From NCBI GenBank assembly GCA_021737975.1, contig JAIPCZ010000006.1:1-64000 (forward strand): a DNA stretch of 64,000 nucleotides, written 5' to 3'. Positions 9,468 to 19,636 of the stretch are shown piece after piece. A program made the translations under genes and the position numbers. The notes under the pieces were generated by a model. It worked only from the letters and a program-made list of their open reading frames with translations, was not told the origin of the DNA and searched no databases. Source of the stretch: Polaromonas sp. Lineage in GTDB: Bacteria; Pseudomonadota; Gammaproteobacteria; Burkholderiales; Burkholderiaceae_C. The first letter of the stretch is position 1, and each line of letters opens with the position of its first letter.

Positions 9468-10553
9468 ATGGATCGTCGTTCACTTATTAAAAATGCCGGT
9501 ATCGCGGGTATTTTGGCCGCGGGTGCGGCACCCGCCGTACAAGCCCAGGGCGCCAATGTTCGCTGGCGTCTGGCGTCAAGCTTTCCCAAGTCATTACCCA
9601 CCATTTTTGGCAGTGCCGAGATGTTTGCCAAAACTGTCAAGGACCTGTCCGGCGGCAAGTTTGAAGTGTCGGTGCACGCCGGCGGCGAACTGATGCCCGC
9701 GTTCGGCGTGGTCGACGGCATCCAGAACGGCACCGTCGAGATGGCCCAGACCGCCTCTTACTATTTCACTGGCAAGGGCCCCATTTTTGCCTTTGGCTGC
9801 GCCGTGCCCTTCGGCCTGACCGCGCGCCAGATGGACGCCTGGATGGAACACGGCAATGGCCGCAAGCTGATGGACGAGTTTTACGCCAAGTACAACATCA
9901 AGAGCCGCAGCGCGGGCAATACCGGCACCCAGATGGGCGGCTGGTACCGCAAGGAAATCAAGTCCGTGAAAGACCTGAAAGGTCTGAAGATGCGCATGGG
10001 CGGCGGCCTGTTTGGCGAAGCCATGCAGAAGTTGGGTGTGGTGCCGCAGAACATGCCCGCCGGTGAGGTCTACCAGGCGCTTGAAAAAGGCACACTCGAC
10101 GCCACCGAATTTGTGGGTCCTTACGACGACCAGAAACTTGGCTTCAACAAGGTGGCACCGTTCTACTACTACCCCGGCTGGTGGGAAGGCGGCGCGGAAC
10201 TGGAGTTTTTCATCAACACCAAGGCCTATGCGGCCCTGCCGGCTGAATTCCAGGCCATGGTCGACGTGGCCACGGCCGTAGCGGCGCGCGACATGACGGC
10301 CAAGTATGACGCCTTCAACCCGATTGCCCTGAAGAAACTGGTGGCCGACGGCACCAAGCTCAAGCCTTTCCCCAAAGACCTCATGGATGCCGGTTTCAAG
10401 GCCTCCATGGAGGTCTTTGCCGCGCACGAAGCCAAGTCGCCAGAGTTCAAGAAGATCCACCAGGACATGCGTGCCTTCCAGCGCGACCAGTTGTTGTGGC
10501 TGCGTTTTTCTGAAATGCGTTTCGACAGCTACATGGCGGGTGTCAAGATTTGA
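9468..10553 (+). CDS. dctP: TRAP transporter substrate-binding protein (DctP family), paralogue 1
   Basis: This periplasmic solute receptor has about 361 residues. The start at 9468 was chosen because AGGAG lies 7 bp upstream and the protein then begins MDRRSLIKNAG, a twin-arginine signal with a hydrophobic stretch ending at AQA-type cleavage (about residue 27). The mature part has the DctP/TakP-like fold signatures RWRLASSFPKS, GKFEVSVHAGGE and the QALEKGTLDATEFVGPYDD segment. Related TakP proteins bind 2-oxo acids, so a carboxylate ligand is likely. A close paralogue follows 19 bp downstream, and the permease genes converge from the other strand. Confidence 0.9.
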   Translation: MDRRSLIKNAGIAGILAAGAAPAVQAQGANVRWRLASSFPKSLPTIFGSAEMFAKTVKDLSGGKFEVSVHAGGELMPAFGVVDGIQNGTVEMAQTASYYFTGKGPIFAFGCAVPFGLTARQMDAWMEHGNGRKLMDEFYAKYNIKSRSAGNTGTQMGGWYRKEIKSVKDLKGLKMRMGGGLFGEAMQKLGVVPQNMPAGEVYQALEKGTLDATEFVGPYDDQKLGFNKVAPFYYYPGWWEGGAELEFFINTKAYAALPAEFQAMVDVATAVAARDMTAKYDAFNPIALKKLVADGTKLKPFPKDLMDAGFKASMEVFAAHEAKSPEFKKIHQDMRAFQRDQLLWLRFSEMRFDSYMAGVKI

Positions 10554-10572
10554 CAAGTTCAGGAGCTTAGAC

Positions 10573-11652
10573 ATGGATCGTCGTTCCCTCATCAAACACG
10601 CCGGCATTGCCGGTGTTCTGGCCGCTGGAGCAGCGCCCGCTGTGCATGCGCAGGCCACGATCCGCTGGCGCCTGGCTTCCAGCTTTCCAAAATCCCTGGA
10701 TGTTCTTTTCGGCGGGACTGAAGAATTTGCCAAGGAAGTCAGCGCCATGTCGGGTGGCAAGTTCACCATTTCAGTGCACGCTGGCGGTGAGCTGATGCCC
10801 CCCTTCGGCGTCGTTGACGGTGTGCAAAACGGCACGGTGGAATGCGCCCACACCGCACCTTATTACTTCTTTGGTAAGGACGAGGCATTTGCGCTGGACT
10901 GCTCGATTCCATTTGGCCTGAATTCCCGCCAGATGTCCGCCTGGATGTTTGCCGGCAATGGTCTCAAGTTGATGCGCGAGTTTTACAAAAGCTACAACAT
11001 CGTCAATTTCCCGATGGGCAACTCGGGTGCCCAGATGGGTGGCTGGTACCGCAAGGAGATCAGGACGCTGGCCGACCTCAAGGGCATGAAAATGCGCATC
11101 GGCGGTTTTGGCGGCCGCATCCTGGAGCGCCTGGGTGGTGTGCCGCAAAACATCCCGGCGGGTGAAATCTACCAGGCACTGGAAAAAGGCACGGTGGACG
11201 CCGCTGAGTGGATCGGACCGCATGACGACCTGAAACTGGGCCTGTACAAAGTGGCGCCCCATTACTACTACCCTGGCTGGTGGGAGGGCAGCACCCAGTT
11301 CTCGCTGTACGTCAACCAGAAGGCCTTTGATGGCTTGTCGACTGAGAACAAGGCCATCATCCAGGCGGCTTCTTCGCGTGCCCATGTCTCGATCCAGGCC
11401 GACTACGACTACAAGAACCCAAGTGCCCTCAAGCAGCTGGTCGGCCAGGGTGCCAAGTTGCACCCGTTCTCCAATGACATCATGAAGGCAGCCTTCAAGG
11501 CCACCCAAGACGTGTACGCCGAACTGAGCGCCAAAAACCAGAACTGGAACAAGATCTATGCCGATCTGAAACCGTTCCGTGCTGACGCCAACCTGTGGGC
11601 GCGTTTTACCGAGGCGCGTTTTGACGGCTTCATGCAGACGCAAAAACTGTAA
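10573..11652 (+). CDS. dctP: TRAP transporter substrate-binding protein (DctP family), paralogue 2
   Basis: This 359-residue protein is a clear tandem duplicate of the preceding gene. It has the same twin-arginine signal (MDRRSLIKHAG), the same domain order and the same QALEKGTVDAAEWIGPHDD signature, but diverges in surface and ligand-pocket segments. AGGAG at 10561-10565 precedes the chosen ATG by 7 bp; the open frame extends further upstream only by overlapping the first paralogue. Two receptors could share the one permease encoded in convergent orientation, broadening or tuning substrate range. A very long perfect hairpin follows the stop. Confidence 0.9.
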   Translation: MDRRSLIKHAGIAGVLAAGAAPAVHAQATIRWRLASSFPKSLDVLFGGTEEFAKEVSAMSGGKFTISVHAGGELMPPFGVVDGVQNGTVECAHTAPYYFFGKDEAFALDCSIPFGLNSRQMSAWMFAGNGLKLMREFYKSYNIVNFPMGNSGAQMGGWYRKEIRTLADLKGMKMRIGGFGGRILERLGGVPQNIPAGEIYQALEKGTVDAAEWIGPHDDLKLGLYKVAPHYYYPGWWEGSTQFSLYVNQKAFDGLSTENKAIIQAASSRAHVSIQADYDYKNPSALKQLVGQGAKLHPFSNDIMKAAFKATQDVYAELSAKNQNWNKIYADLKPFRADANLWARFTEARFDGFMQTQKL

Positions 11653-11655
11653 GTT

Positions 11656-11705
11656 ATCCAAGCAAGAAAAAACCGCGCTGAGGCGCGGTTTTTTCTTGCT
11701 TGGAT
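11656..11705. terminator. Bidirectional intrinsic terminator, 23-bp perfect stem
   Basis: The arms 11656-11678 and 11683-11705 are exact reverse complements around the loop TGAG. The core is AAAAAACCGCGC/GCGCGGTTTTTT, so either strand gives a GC stem followed by a U-run. It lies between the convergent dctP and dctM genes, four bases after the dctP stop. Confidence 0.9.
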
Positions 11706-11723
11706 CAAGTGGCTTGATCCAAG
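11699..11723. repeat. 11-bp inverted repeat overlapping the terminator arm
   Basis: CTTGGATCAAG (11699-11709) and CTTGATCCAAG (11713-11723) form a perfect 11-bp stem with a TGG loop. The left arm shares bases with the terminator's right arm, so the two hairpins are mutually exclusive in one transcript. It ends 3 bp before the dctM stop codon region. Confidence 0.6.
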
Positions 11724-11726
11724 GCC

Positions 11727-13586
<1,860 letters not shown>

Positions 13587-14189
13587 TTATTTTTCCTCAG
13601 CCAGTTTGCGCACAACATTGGCCTCAAGTTCTTCAAGGTATTTTTCCTGATCGGATTTGGTGGCCTCGTGCGACAACACATCGACTCCCACGCCCCTCAG
13701 GAACGCAATGCGCTTGATCAGTTCTGACAGGCCCTGCAAGGCCAGCAGAGAGAACCCAAGAGGAATCAGGCCGTAGGCGGGCCAGCGGATCAGGCCGCCG
13801 GCGTTTTGCGACATTTCGCCGGTGGCCAGTGCGTTGGTGAACAGCGGCCAGCTCAAGCCGATGCAGAGCAGGCAGAACGGAAACAGCACGACGATGATGC
13901 CGATCACGTCAATCCAGTTGCGCGTGCGCGCCGCCAATTTGGTGGCGATAAAGTCAATGCGGACATGTGAATTTTTCAGGAAACCATAACCGGCGCCCAA
14001 CAGGAACACCGCGGCGAACAGGTACCACTGGATTTCGAGCAGGCCGTTGGAGCTGACGTTGAAGATTTTTCGCACGATGGCGTTGCCGGCGCTGATCAGG
14101 GTGGTGGCCAGGATCAGCCACATGCTGAGTTTGCCGACCCAGGTGGTGATCTGGTCGATCAGCCGGGACAGCGCGAGAAATGGGGTCAT
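13587..14189 (-). CDS. dctQ: TRAP transporter small permease subunit (DctQ)
   Basis: This 200-residue protein has four hydrophobic helices (about 20-42, 55-75, 100-122 and 140-160). It contains the DctQ hallmark region NGLLEIQWYLFAAVFLLGA followed by HVRIDF. DctQ stabilises the DctM channel and docks the binding protein. A charged helical C-terminus follows the last helix. It lies directly upstream of dctM (zero spacing), and its start overlaps the regulator gene stop by four bases, so regulator, dctQ and dctM may share a transcript. Confidence 0.9.
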   Translation of the reverse strand: MTPFLALSRLIDQITTWVGKLSMWLILATTLISAGNAIVRKIFNVSSNGLLEIQWYLFAAVFLLGAGYGFLKNSHVRIDFIATKLAARTRNWIDVIGIIVVLFPFCLLCIGLSWPLFTNALATGEMSQNAGGLIRWPAYGLIPLGFSLLALQGLSELIKRIAFLRGVGVDVLSHEATKSDQEKYLEELEANVVRKLAEEK

Positions 14190-15358
14190 GGTGTTTCCAT
14201 CGGGTTGAAGGCCTGCAAGCTGGCGCCTTCAATTTTAGGGTGTGATGCCGGGGTTTTGTCCTGCCGGTAGTCCCACCAGGGCAAAACCCGGCGCATGGAC
14301 AGCACCTGGCCACTTTGCTGCGCCGCATAGCCGGGAATTGTGGCGATCTGGTTGAGCCACTGGGGTGTCTGCAGCAGTTGCTGCAAGGCCGTGATGCCAG
14401 GTTGCGCCAGTGCCGACTTGAGGCAAACCAGGTGGTAGCGCTCCTGGGCCAGAGGAATAAAGTCGAGACCGGCCTGCTGCGCCGCGGCGGCGATGCCCAG
14501 TCCCGCGTCACATTGGCCCGCGGCCACCGCCTGCGCCACGGCGGCGTGCGACGGTTCAGTGTGCTCATAACCATTTACCTCGCTGGCCAGCAAATGTGCC
14601 TGCGCCAGCAACTCATCGAGCACCACACGGGTCCCGCTGCCCAGCGTGCGGTTGGCAAAACGGGCCCGGCGCAGCACGACGTCGGGCAAACTGTGCAAAT
14701 TCAGCGGGTTGCCGCGCGCCACCATCAGGCCCTGGGTGCGCCGGGCAAAACCGATGATCTTGTGCTGGCCTGGTTGCAGCAGCGGTTTGTAGCTGCGCCG
14801 GGTCAGCGGGCCGGTGTCGAGCAGGGTGTGAAAGCCGGCCATCACGCAGCGGCCTTCGTTGAGTGCACGAATGGCGTCGACGCTGCCGGTAAAACGAATG
14901 TCCAGGTGCAGCCGGTTGCGTTCGGTTGCCATGCTGTCTCCCTGCAGGGCATGCTCGCGCAGGCGCGAGAGCGCGTCGTCATGGCTGGCATAGAGTGTGA
15001 CCACATGCACGCTGTTGTCAAAAGCCAGCGCATAACTGCGCTCCAGTTCAGTGCGCAGAGCCTCGATCTGCGGCGAGAGTCGGGCCTGTGCCTGGCGCTC
15101 GGCCCACATCAGCTTGCTGCCAAACTCGGTGAGGTGGGCGCGCTGGCCTTTTTCCCAGATCACCAACTCGTTGCCGAGTTCGTTTTCCCAGCGTTTGAGC
15201 TCACCCCAGACATGGCGGTAGCTTAAGCCCAGCGCCCGCGCGCCGCCCGAGATCGAGCCCTGGCCGCTGACGGCCTGCAGCAAGTCGATCAGCGGGTTGC
15301 GCAGCAGCACCGGGCTGCTGTCCTTGGAGAGGGTGTAGTGGAGTTGAAGCCTATGCAC
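14186..15358 (-). CDS. ModE-type winged-helix regulator with periplasmic-binding-protein-like domain
   Basis: In this 390-residue protein residues 15-85 form a ModE/LysR-type winged helix-turn-helix (ISGGARALGLSYRHVWGELKRWENELG). Residues about 100-370 resemble the type-2 periplasmic-binding-protein domain found fused to ModE-N in oxyanion-related regulators (CVMAGFHTLLDTG, GSGTRVVLDELL, CDAGLGIAAAAQQAGLDFIPL). It is encoded divergently from tupBCA across 97 bp, so it probably senses tungstate or molybdate, or the cofactor state, and controls that transporter. It may also be cotranscribed with the downstream dctQM genes. The ligand is inferred from context only. Confidence 0.8.
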   Translation of the reverse strand: MHRLQLHYTLSKDSSPVLLRNPLIDLLQAVSGQGSISGGARALGLSYRHVWGELKRWENELGNELVIWEKGQRAHLTEFGSKLMWAERQAQARLSPQIEALRTELERSYALAFDNSVHVVTLYASHDDALSRLREHALQGDSMATERNRLHLDIRFTGSVDAIRALNEGRCVMAGFHTLLDTGPLTRRSYKPLLQPGQHKIIGFARRTQGLMVARGNPLNLHSLPDVVLRRARFANRTLGSGTRVVLDELLAQAHLLASEVNGYEHTEPSHAAVAQAVAAGQCDAGLGIAAAAQQAGLDFIPLAQERYHLVCLKSALAQPGITALQQLLQTPQWLNQIATIPGYAAQQSGQVLSMRRVLPWWDYRQDKTPASHPKIEGASLQAFNPMETP

Positions 15359-15389
15359 GGTGTTTCATATCGCCAGGTTTTAGATTGGT

Positions 15390-15402
15390 GGCTAGGATAG
15401 CC
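15390..15402. promoter_or_regulatory. Candidate operator in divergent regulator/tupB region
   Basis: GGCTA-GGA-TAGCC is a perfect 5-bp inverted repeat in the 97-bp region between the divergent regulator and tupB genes. It is the only clear dyad there and is a candidate site for the ModE-like regulator. It does not match the known ModE box. Confidence 0.35.
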
Positions 15403-15455
15403 TAAACAGGAAAGCGCAGCGACGCGCTGGCATCTGGCCGGCAAGAATTCACGAC

Positions 15456-16196
15456 ATGACCACTTTCACCGAGAGCGCTGCCACAGCGCTGCAACTTATC
15501 ACCACGCTGGACGCCGAACTGCTCACGATTGTGGGTCGGTCCCTGTCGGTGAGCGCCACCGCTTGCGCGCTGGCCTGCAGCCTGGGACTGGTGCTGGGTG
15601 CCTGGCTGGGGGTGGCACGTTTTGCCGGGCGCGGCGTGGTGCTGACGCTGCTCAACACGTTTCTGGCGGTGCCCTCGGTGGTGGTGGGGCTGGTGGTCTA
15701 CCTGCTGCTGTCTCGCACCGGGCCGCTGGGTTTTTTGGGCTGGTTGTTCAGTTTCAAGGCCATGGTGCTGGCGCAAGCGCTGTTGGTGCTTCCGGTGGTG
15801 GCCGCCCTGACGCGCCAGGTCGTGGAAGATGCGCAGAATTTGCACGGCGAGCAATTGCAATCGCTCGGCGCCCGTCCGCTGATGCGCAGCCTGCTGCTGG
15901 CCTGGGACGAGCGTTATGCCTTGCTCACCGTGCTGATTGCGTCCTTTGGCCGGGCCATCTCCGAAGTCGGCGCGGTGATGATTGTGGGCGGCAACATCGA
16001 CGGTTTTACCCGCGTGATGACCACCGCTATCGCGCTGGAGACCAGCAAGGGTGATTTGCCGCTGGCGCTGGGACTGGGGCTGATTTTGCTCAGCGTGGTG
16101 CTTTTGCTCAATACCCTGATTGGCTGGCTGCGGCGCTGGCGTGAAGGACAGGAGGGGGGCGCGGTGCCGGTGGCTCCCCTGGGAGTGTCAACTTGA
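15456..16196 (+). CDS. tupB: Tungstate ABC transporter permease
   Basis: This 246-residue inner-membrane permease has about six transmembrane helices. It contains an EAA-like loop in the region LGARPLMRSLLLAWDERYALLTVLIASFGRAISEVGAVMIVGGN, where ISEVGAV and GGN are typical of molybdate/tungstate permeases. The gene order permease-ATPase-binding protein and the TTTS-type binding protein downstream identify a TupABC rather than ModABC system. Its stop overlaps the tupC start. Confidence 0.88.
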   Translation: MTTFTESAATALQLITTLDAELLTIVGRSLSVSATACALACSLGLVLGAWLGVARFAGRGVVLTLLNTFLAVPSVVVGLVVYLLLSRTGPLGFLGWLFSFKAMVLAQALLVLPVVAALTRQVVEDAQNLHGEQLQSLGARPLMRSLLLAWDERYALLTVLIASFGRAISEVGAVMIVGGNIDGFTRVMTTAIALETSKGDLPLALGLGLILLSVVLLLNTLIGWLRRWREGQEGGAVPVAPLGVST

Positions 16197-16912
16197 CCCC
16201 GGTCTATGCGCTCGACAAGGCGAGCGTGCATTTTGGCCAGTCGACCCGCTCCGTGCGCGCGCTGTCCGATATCAGCTTGCAAATTCACGCGGGCGAGCGG
16301 GTGGCGCTGGTTGGGGCCAATGGCTGCGGCAAGAGCACCTTGCTGCGCCTGCTGCATGGTCTGACCCAACCCAGTTCAGGGCAGGTCCTGAGCGAACCAG
16401 GCATGCGCCAAGCCATGCTGTTTCAAAAACCCCACCTGATGCGCCTGTCGGTGCAGGCCAATATCGCACTGGGCTTGTGGTTGCGTGGATTGCCGTGGCG
16501 CCAGGCAAGGGGGCAGGCCCTGGAAGCGCTGGCACGCGTCGGACTGCTGGGTCTGGCCCAACGCAACGCGCGCCAACTCTCAGGCGGCCAGCAACAGCGT
16601 GTGGCCATGGCGCGGGCCTGGGCCTTGCAGCCGCAGGTGCTGCTGCTTGATGAGCCCACGGCCAGCCTGGACCCCCATGCCAAACGCGAGGTGGAGTCGC
16701 TGATCGAGGAGTTTGCCAGCGCCTCGGCGGCCATGACCCTGGTGTTTGCCAGCCACAACCTGGGCCAGGTCAAGCGCCTTGCCAGCCGGGTGATTTATCT
16801 GGAGCAGGGCCTTGTCCTGGCCGATTTGCCCGTCGCCGATTTTTTTAGCGGGTCCTTGCTGCAGAGGCAGTATCCGGCGGCCCAGTTGTTTGTCAAGGGA
16901 GAACTTGTATGA
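16193..16912 (+). CDS. tupC: Tungstate ABC transporter ATP-binding subunit
   Basis: This 239-residue ABC ATPase has Walker [10 protein letters not shown], signature [14 protein letters not shown] and Walker [14 protein letters not shown]. It energises TupB. The start is a TTG at 16193 overlapping the tupB stop (TTGA), with GGGAG 7 bp upstream; no in-frame ATG occurs nearby. There is no C-terminal TOBE/MOP domain, unlike the ModC encoded at 25.9 kb. It overlaps tupA by four bases (ATGA). Confidence 0.88.
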   Translation: MTPVYALDKASVHFGQSTRSVRALSDISLQIHAGERVALVGANGCGKSTLLRLLHGLTQPSSGQVLSEPGMRQAMLFQKPHLMRLSVQANIALGLWLRGLPWRQARGQALEALARVGLLGLAQRNARQLSGGQQQRVAMARAWALQPQVLLLDEPTASLDPHAKREVESLIEEFASASAAMTLVFASHNLGQVKRLASRVIYLEQGLVLADLPVADFFSGSLLQRQYPAAQLFVKGELV

Positions 16913-17745
16913 AAACCGCGAAATCTCGTGTGTCTTTTAATTCATTGGGCATGGTGAAACTGGCGCTGGTGGCCACGTCCCTGCTTGCGTCCATGGGGGT
17001 CCTGGCGCAGTCCATTGTGGTGGCGTCAACCACGTCGACCGAGCAGTCGGGGCTGTTTTCCGTGCTGCTGCCCGAGTTCAAAAAGGCCAGCGGCATCGAC
17101 GTGAAAGTCGTGGCCCTGGGCACTGGCCAGGCCATCGACATGGGGCGCCGAGGCGACGCCGATGTGCTGTTTGTGCATGACAAGGTGGCTGAGGAAAAAG
17201 TGGTGGCCGAGGGCTTTGCCGTCAAGCGCATCGAGGTCATGTACAACGACTTCGTGGTGGTCGGTCCGGCTGCCGATCCGGTCAAGGTTCAAGGAAAGGA
17301 TGTGGTCGAGGCGCTCAGGAAAATTGCCGCGGCGAATGCCGAGTTCATCTCGCGCGGTGACAAGAGCGGCACCCACGCCGCCGAACTGCGCTTTTGGAAA
17401 ATGGCGGATCTGGCCGACAAACAGGGCAGCGGCTACAAGTCCTGCGGCTGCGGCATGGGCCCGGCGCTCAACATGGCTTCAAGCAGCAACGCCTATGTGC
17501 TCGCCGACCGCGGCACCTGGCTCAACTTCAAGAACCGGGGCGACCTGAAAGTGCTGGTCGAAGGCGATCAGCGGCTCTTCAACCAGTACGGCGTCATGCT
17601 GGTGAATCCGGCCAAACACCCGCATGTCAAGGCGGCTGAGGGCCAGAAGTTCATCGACTGGGTCACCGGCAGCGCAGGGCAGGCGGTGATTGCCAGCTAC
17701 AAGATTGGCGGCGAGCAGCTGTTCTTTCCGAACGCAGCAAGGTGA
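16909..17745 (+). CDS. tupA: Tungstate-binding periplasmic protein
   Basis: The product has 278 residues with an N-terminal signal peptide (about 1-33, ending VLAQS). The mature start contains VVASTTSTEQSGLF. The TTS/TTTS-type motif is the oxyanion-binding hallmark separating TupA from ModA. SRGDKSGTHAAELRFW later in the protein is another TupA-conserved block. TupA proteins bind tungstate with high selectivity over molybdate. The translational overlaps with tupC indicate one operon, tupBCA. The tungsten supply fits the AOR operon at 35-39 kb. Confidence 0.92.
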   Translation: MKTAKSRVSFNSLGMVKLALVATSLLASMGVLAQSIVVASTTSTEQSGLFSVLLPEFKKASGIDVKVVALGTGQAIDMGRRGDADVLFVHDKVAEEKVVAEGFAVKRIEVMYNDFVVVGPAADPVKVQGKDVVEALRKIAAANAEFISRGDKSGTHAAELRFWKMADLADKQGSGYKSCGCGMGPALNMASSSNAYVLADRGTWLNFKNRGDLKVLVEGDQRLFNQYGVMLVNPAKHPHVKAAEGQKFIDWVTGSAGQAVIASYKIGGEQLFFPNAAR

Positions 17746-17778
17746 TTTTTGCACGGGCAGAGCCTGAATCTGATCTTG

Positions 17779-17804
17779 GCGCTTCAGCTTTGAGCGCGAT
17801 TTTT
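17779..17804 (+). terminator. Weak candidate terminator after tupA
   Basis: GCGCT (17779-17783) and AGCGC (17793-17797) form a 5-bp stem with a 9-nt loop, followed by GATTTTT. It lies between the convergent tupA and azlD genes. The stem is short, so function is uncertain. Confidence 0.3.
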
Positions 17805-17805
17805 G

Positions 17806-18129
17806 CTACCCCCAGTTGCGCAGCAACACATAAAGCGCCGTACCCGCCAGAATGCTCAGGAGAGGATGTTTTTGCCACCATTGCAAGGCCACGACGGTGG
17901 CCACTGCCACACCTTCGGCCCAGGGGCCGGATGGGTTGTCGCGGGCATGACCGACCAGCGTGTGCAAGAGCAGCAGCGTCATGATGGCCAGCGGCAAAAA
18001 GCGCCCCAGTCGCTGCACCAGCGGGCTGCTTTGCAGGAAGCGTGCCGCCAGGAATGGCAGCGCGCGCAGCCCGAAGGTGATCACGGCCATGGCCGCGATG
18101 GCGCCGACGGCGTAAGGCGTGTCGATCAT
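17806..18129 (-). CDS. azlD: AzlD-family branched-chain amino acid exporter subunit
   Basis: This 107-residue membrane protein has four hydrophobic segments and the family pattern ITFGLRALPFL near residue 20. AzlD is the small partner of AzlC in a two-component exporter of branched-chain amino acids. Its start codon overlaps the azlC stop by four bases, supporting a functional pair. Confidence 0.85.
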   Translation of the reverse strand: MIDTPYAVGAIAAMAVITFGLRALPFLAARFLQSSPLVQRLGRFLPLAIMTLLLLHTLVGHARDNPSGPWAEGVAVATVVALQWWQKHPLLSILAGTALYVLLRNWG

Positions 18130-18827
18130 GGCTGCACCTCGTTAGCACTTGACCTGCGCCAGAACAGCCCGGCCAGGACGCTGAGGCCGATGGCGGTCAA
18201 CAGGGCTTGCTGCGGCAGCAATGCCCAGGCTGCGGCATAACTCAGCACCGCCACCCAGAGTGGCGCGGCAGAGTGGGCATTGCGCCATTGCTCGACCGCC
18301 AGCACGGCAAACAGGGCAGCCAAGGCAAAGTCCAGCCCCACCAGTGAAATTTGCGCCTGCGCCCCGATCACTGCGCCCAGCACGGTGCCCAGCACCCACC
18401 AGCCCTGGTTGAGCAAGGCCACGGTGACCATCTGGCGGGTGCTGGTGCCGCTCGGCAGCGTGGTCAGCACCGAATAGGTTTCATCAGTCAGGGCAAACAC
18501 CAGATACCAGCGCGCCCAGGGTTTGGCGGGCAGCTTGTCGAGCAGCGACAAACCATAAAAGACGTGGCGCAAGTTCACCACCAGGGTGGCCACAGCAATG
18601 GACGCCCAGGGCAGTCCCGCTGCCAGCATCGGCACCATCATGAACTGGGCGGCACCGGCAAACACCAAAACGCTGGCAAAAACGGCCAGCCACCAGGGCG
18701 CGCCGGCCTGCACAAACAAAAATCCGAAGACCATGCCCAGCGGCACATAGCCCATGGCCACGGGCACCGAGAGGGAAAGGACTGAAATGCGGGGTGTGGG
18801 CGGTTGGAGTGAAGCTGGGGTGGGCAT
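18126..18827 (-). CDS. azlC: AzlC-family branched-chain amino acid exporter subunit
   Basis: This 233-residue protein has about seven hydrophobic helices. It includes the AzlC hallmarks VPVAMGYVPLGMVFGFL, GAAQFMMVPML and NLRHVFYGLSL, and DETYSVL in the middle. With AzlD it forms an exporter for branched-chain amino acids or analogues. It is transcribed divergently from the histidine phosphatase gene across about 113 bp. No regulator is adjacent. Confidence 0.9.
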   Translation of the reverse strand: MPTPASLQPPTPRISVLSLSVPVAMGYVPLGMVFGFLFVQAGAPWWLAVFASVLVFAGAAQFMMVPMLAAGLPWASIAVATLVVNLRHVFYGLSLLDKLPAKPWARWYLVFALTDETYSVLTTLPSGTSTRQMVTVALLNQGWWVLGTVLGAVIGAQAQISLVGLDFALAALFAVLAVEQWRNAHSAAPLWVAVLSYAAAWALLPQQALLTAIGLSVLAGLFWRRSSANEVQP

Positions 18828-18940
18828 GAAGCAGGGCCTGGCGTGGCTGGCGCAAAGCTGGGTATTGTGCCAGTCTGTATTTTGGCTGCCTCTGTGTGCT
18901 TGATGCAGTTTTCCTCGGGTTTTGGTGATAAATTTGAGCC

Positions 18941-19636
18941 ATGATGATTTTTCGCAACCCGCAAGCGGGATTTTTTTCCGCTTTTATGGTGTTGGTCGTT
19001 GGTTTTTTTGCAGTGCCAGCTTATTCTGCACAAGCCGATGCCTCGCCTCTCGCGTCGGCTGCACCCCAGTTTATTGAACGCGCCGCCACGTCCAAGACGC
19101 TGGCGCAATTGCGTCAAGGGGCTTATGCCCTGTACCTGCGGCACGCCCCCACCGACAACAGCAAGCCGGACCGCCTGCCTTCGGTAGATCTGAAGGACTG
19201 CGCCACGCAGCGGCCGCTCACCACCGAGGGACGTGCGCTGGCCGCCCGGGTGGGCAAAGCCATTCGGGCGGCGCGCATTCCCATCACAAGCATCCACATC
19301 AGCCCGCTGTGCCGTGTCAAGGACACGGCTGCCGCAGCGTTCCCCGGCCGCCAGGTCAAGATCGACATGGACCTGATGTACACCGGCAACCTGACGACGG
19401 CCCAGAAGGCACCTATTGTTGCCAACACGCGGCGTTTGTTGTCCAAGCCGGTGGCCGCAGGCGGCAACCGCCTGGTGATCGCCCACGCACCCAATTTGAT
19501 GGACTTGATGGGCTACTTTCCCAAAGAGGCCACATTGGTGATTTTTCGCCCCAAGGGGGCGGCCGGCTTTGATTATGTGGCGAGTATCCCCCCCGATTTG
19601 TGGGCTGAGCTGTTGCCGGCCGGGGCGCTCAAATGA
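18941..19636 (+). CDS. Secreted histidine-phosphatase-family protein
   Basis: This 231-residue protein has an N-terminal signal peptide (about 1-30, ending at AYSAQA). The catalytic RHA-type motif is in ALYLRHAPTDN (about 62-72), where His is the phospho-acceptor. The second catalytic His may be in VIAHAPNL. The family contains phosphomonoesterases; here it is probably periplasmic. It lies at the head of an operon whose next gene, the large hybrid kinase, overlaps its stop by four bases. A role in signalling with the kinase is possible but not shown. Two adjacent in-frame ATGs could serve as start. Confidence 0.75.
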   Translation: MMIFRNPQAGFFSAFMVLVVGFFAVPAYSAQADASPLASAAPQFIERAATSKTLAQLRQGAYALYLRHAPTDNSKPDRLPSVDLKDCATQRPLTTEGRALAARVGKAIRAARIPITSIHISPLCRVKDTAAAAFPGRQVKIDMDLMYTGNLTTAQKAPIVANTRRLLSKPVAAGGNRLVIAHAPNLMDLMGYFPKEATLVIFRPKGAAGFDYVASIPPDLWAELLPAGALK

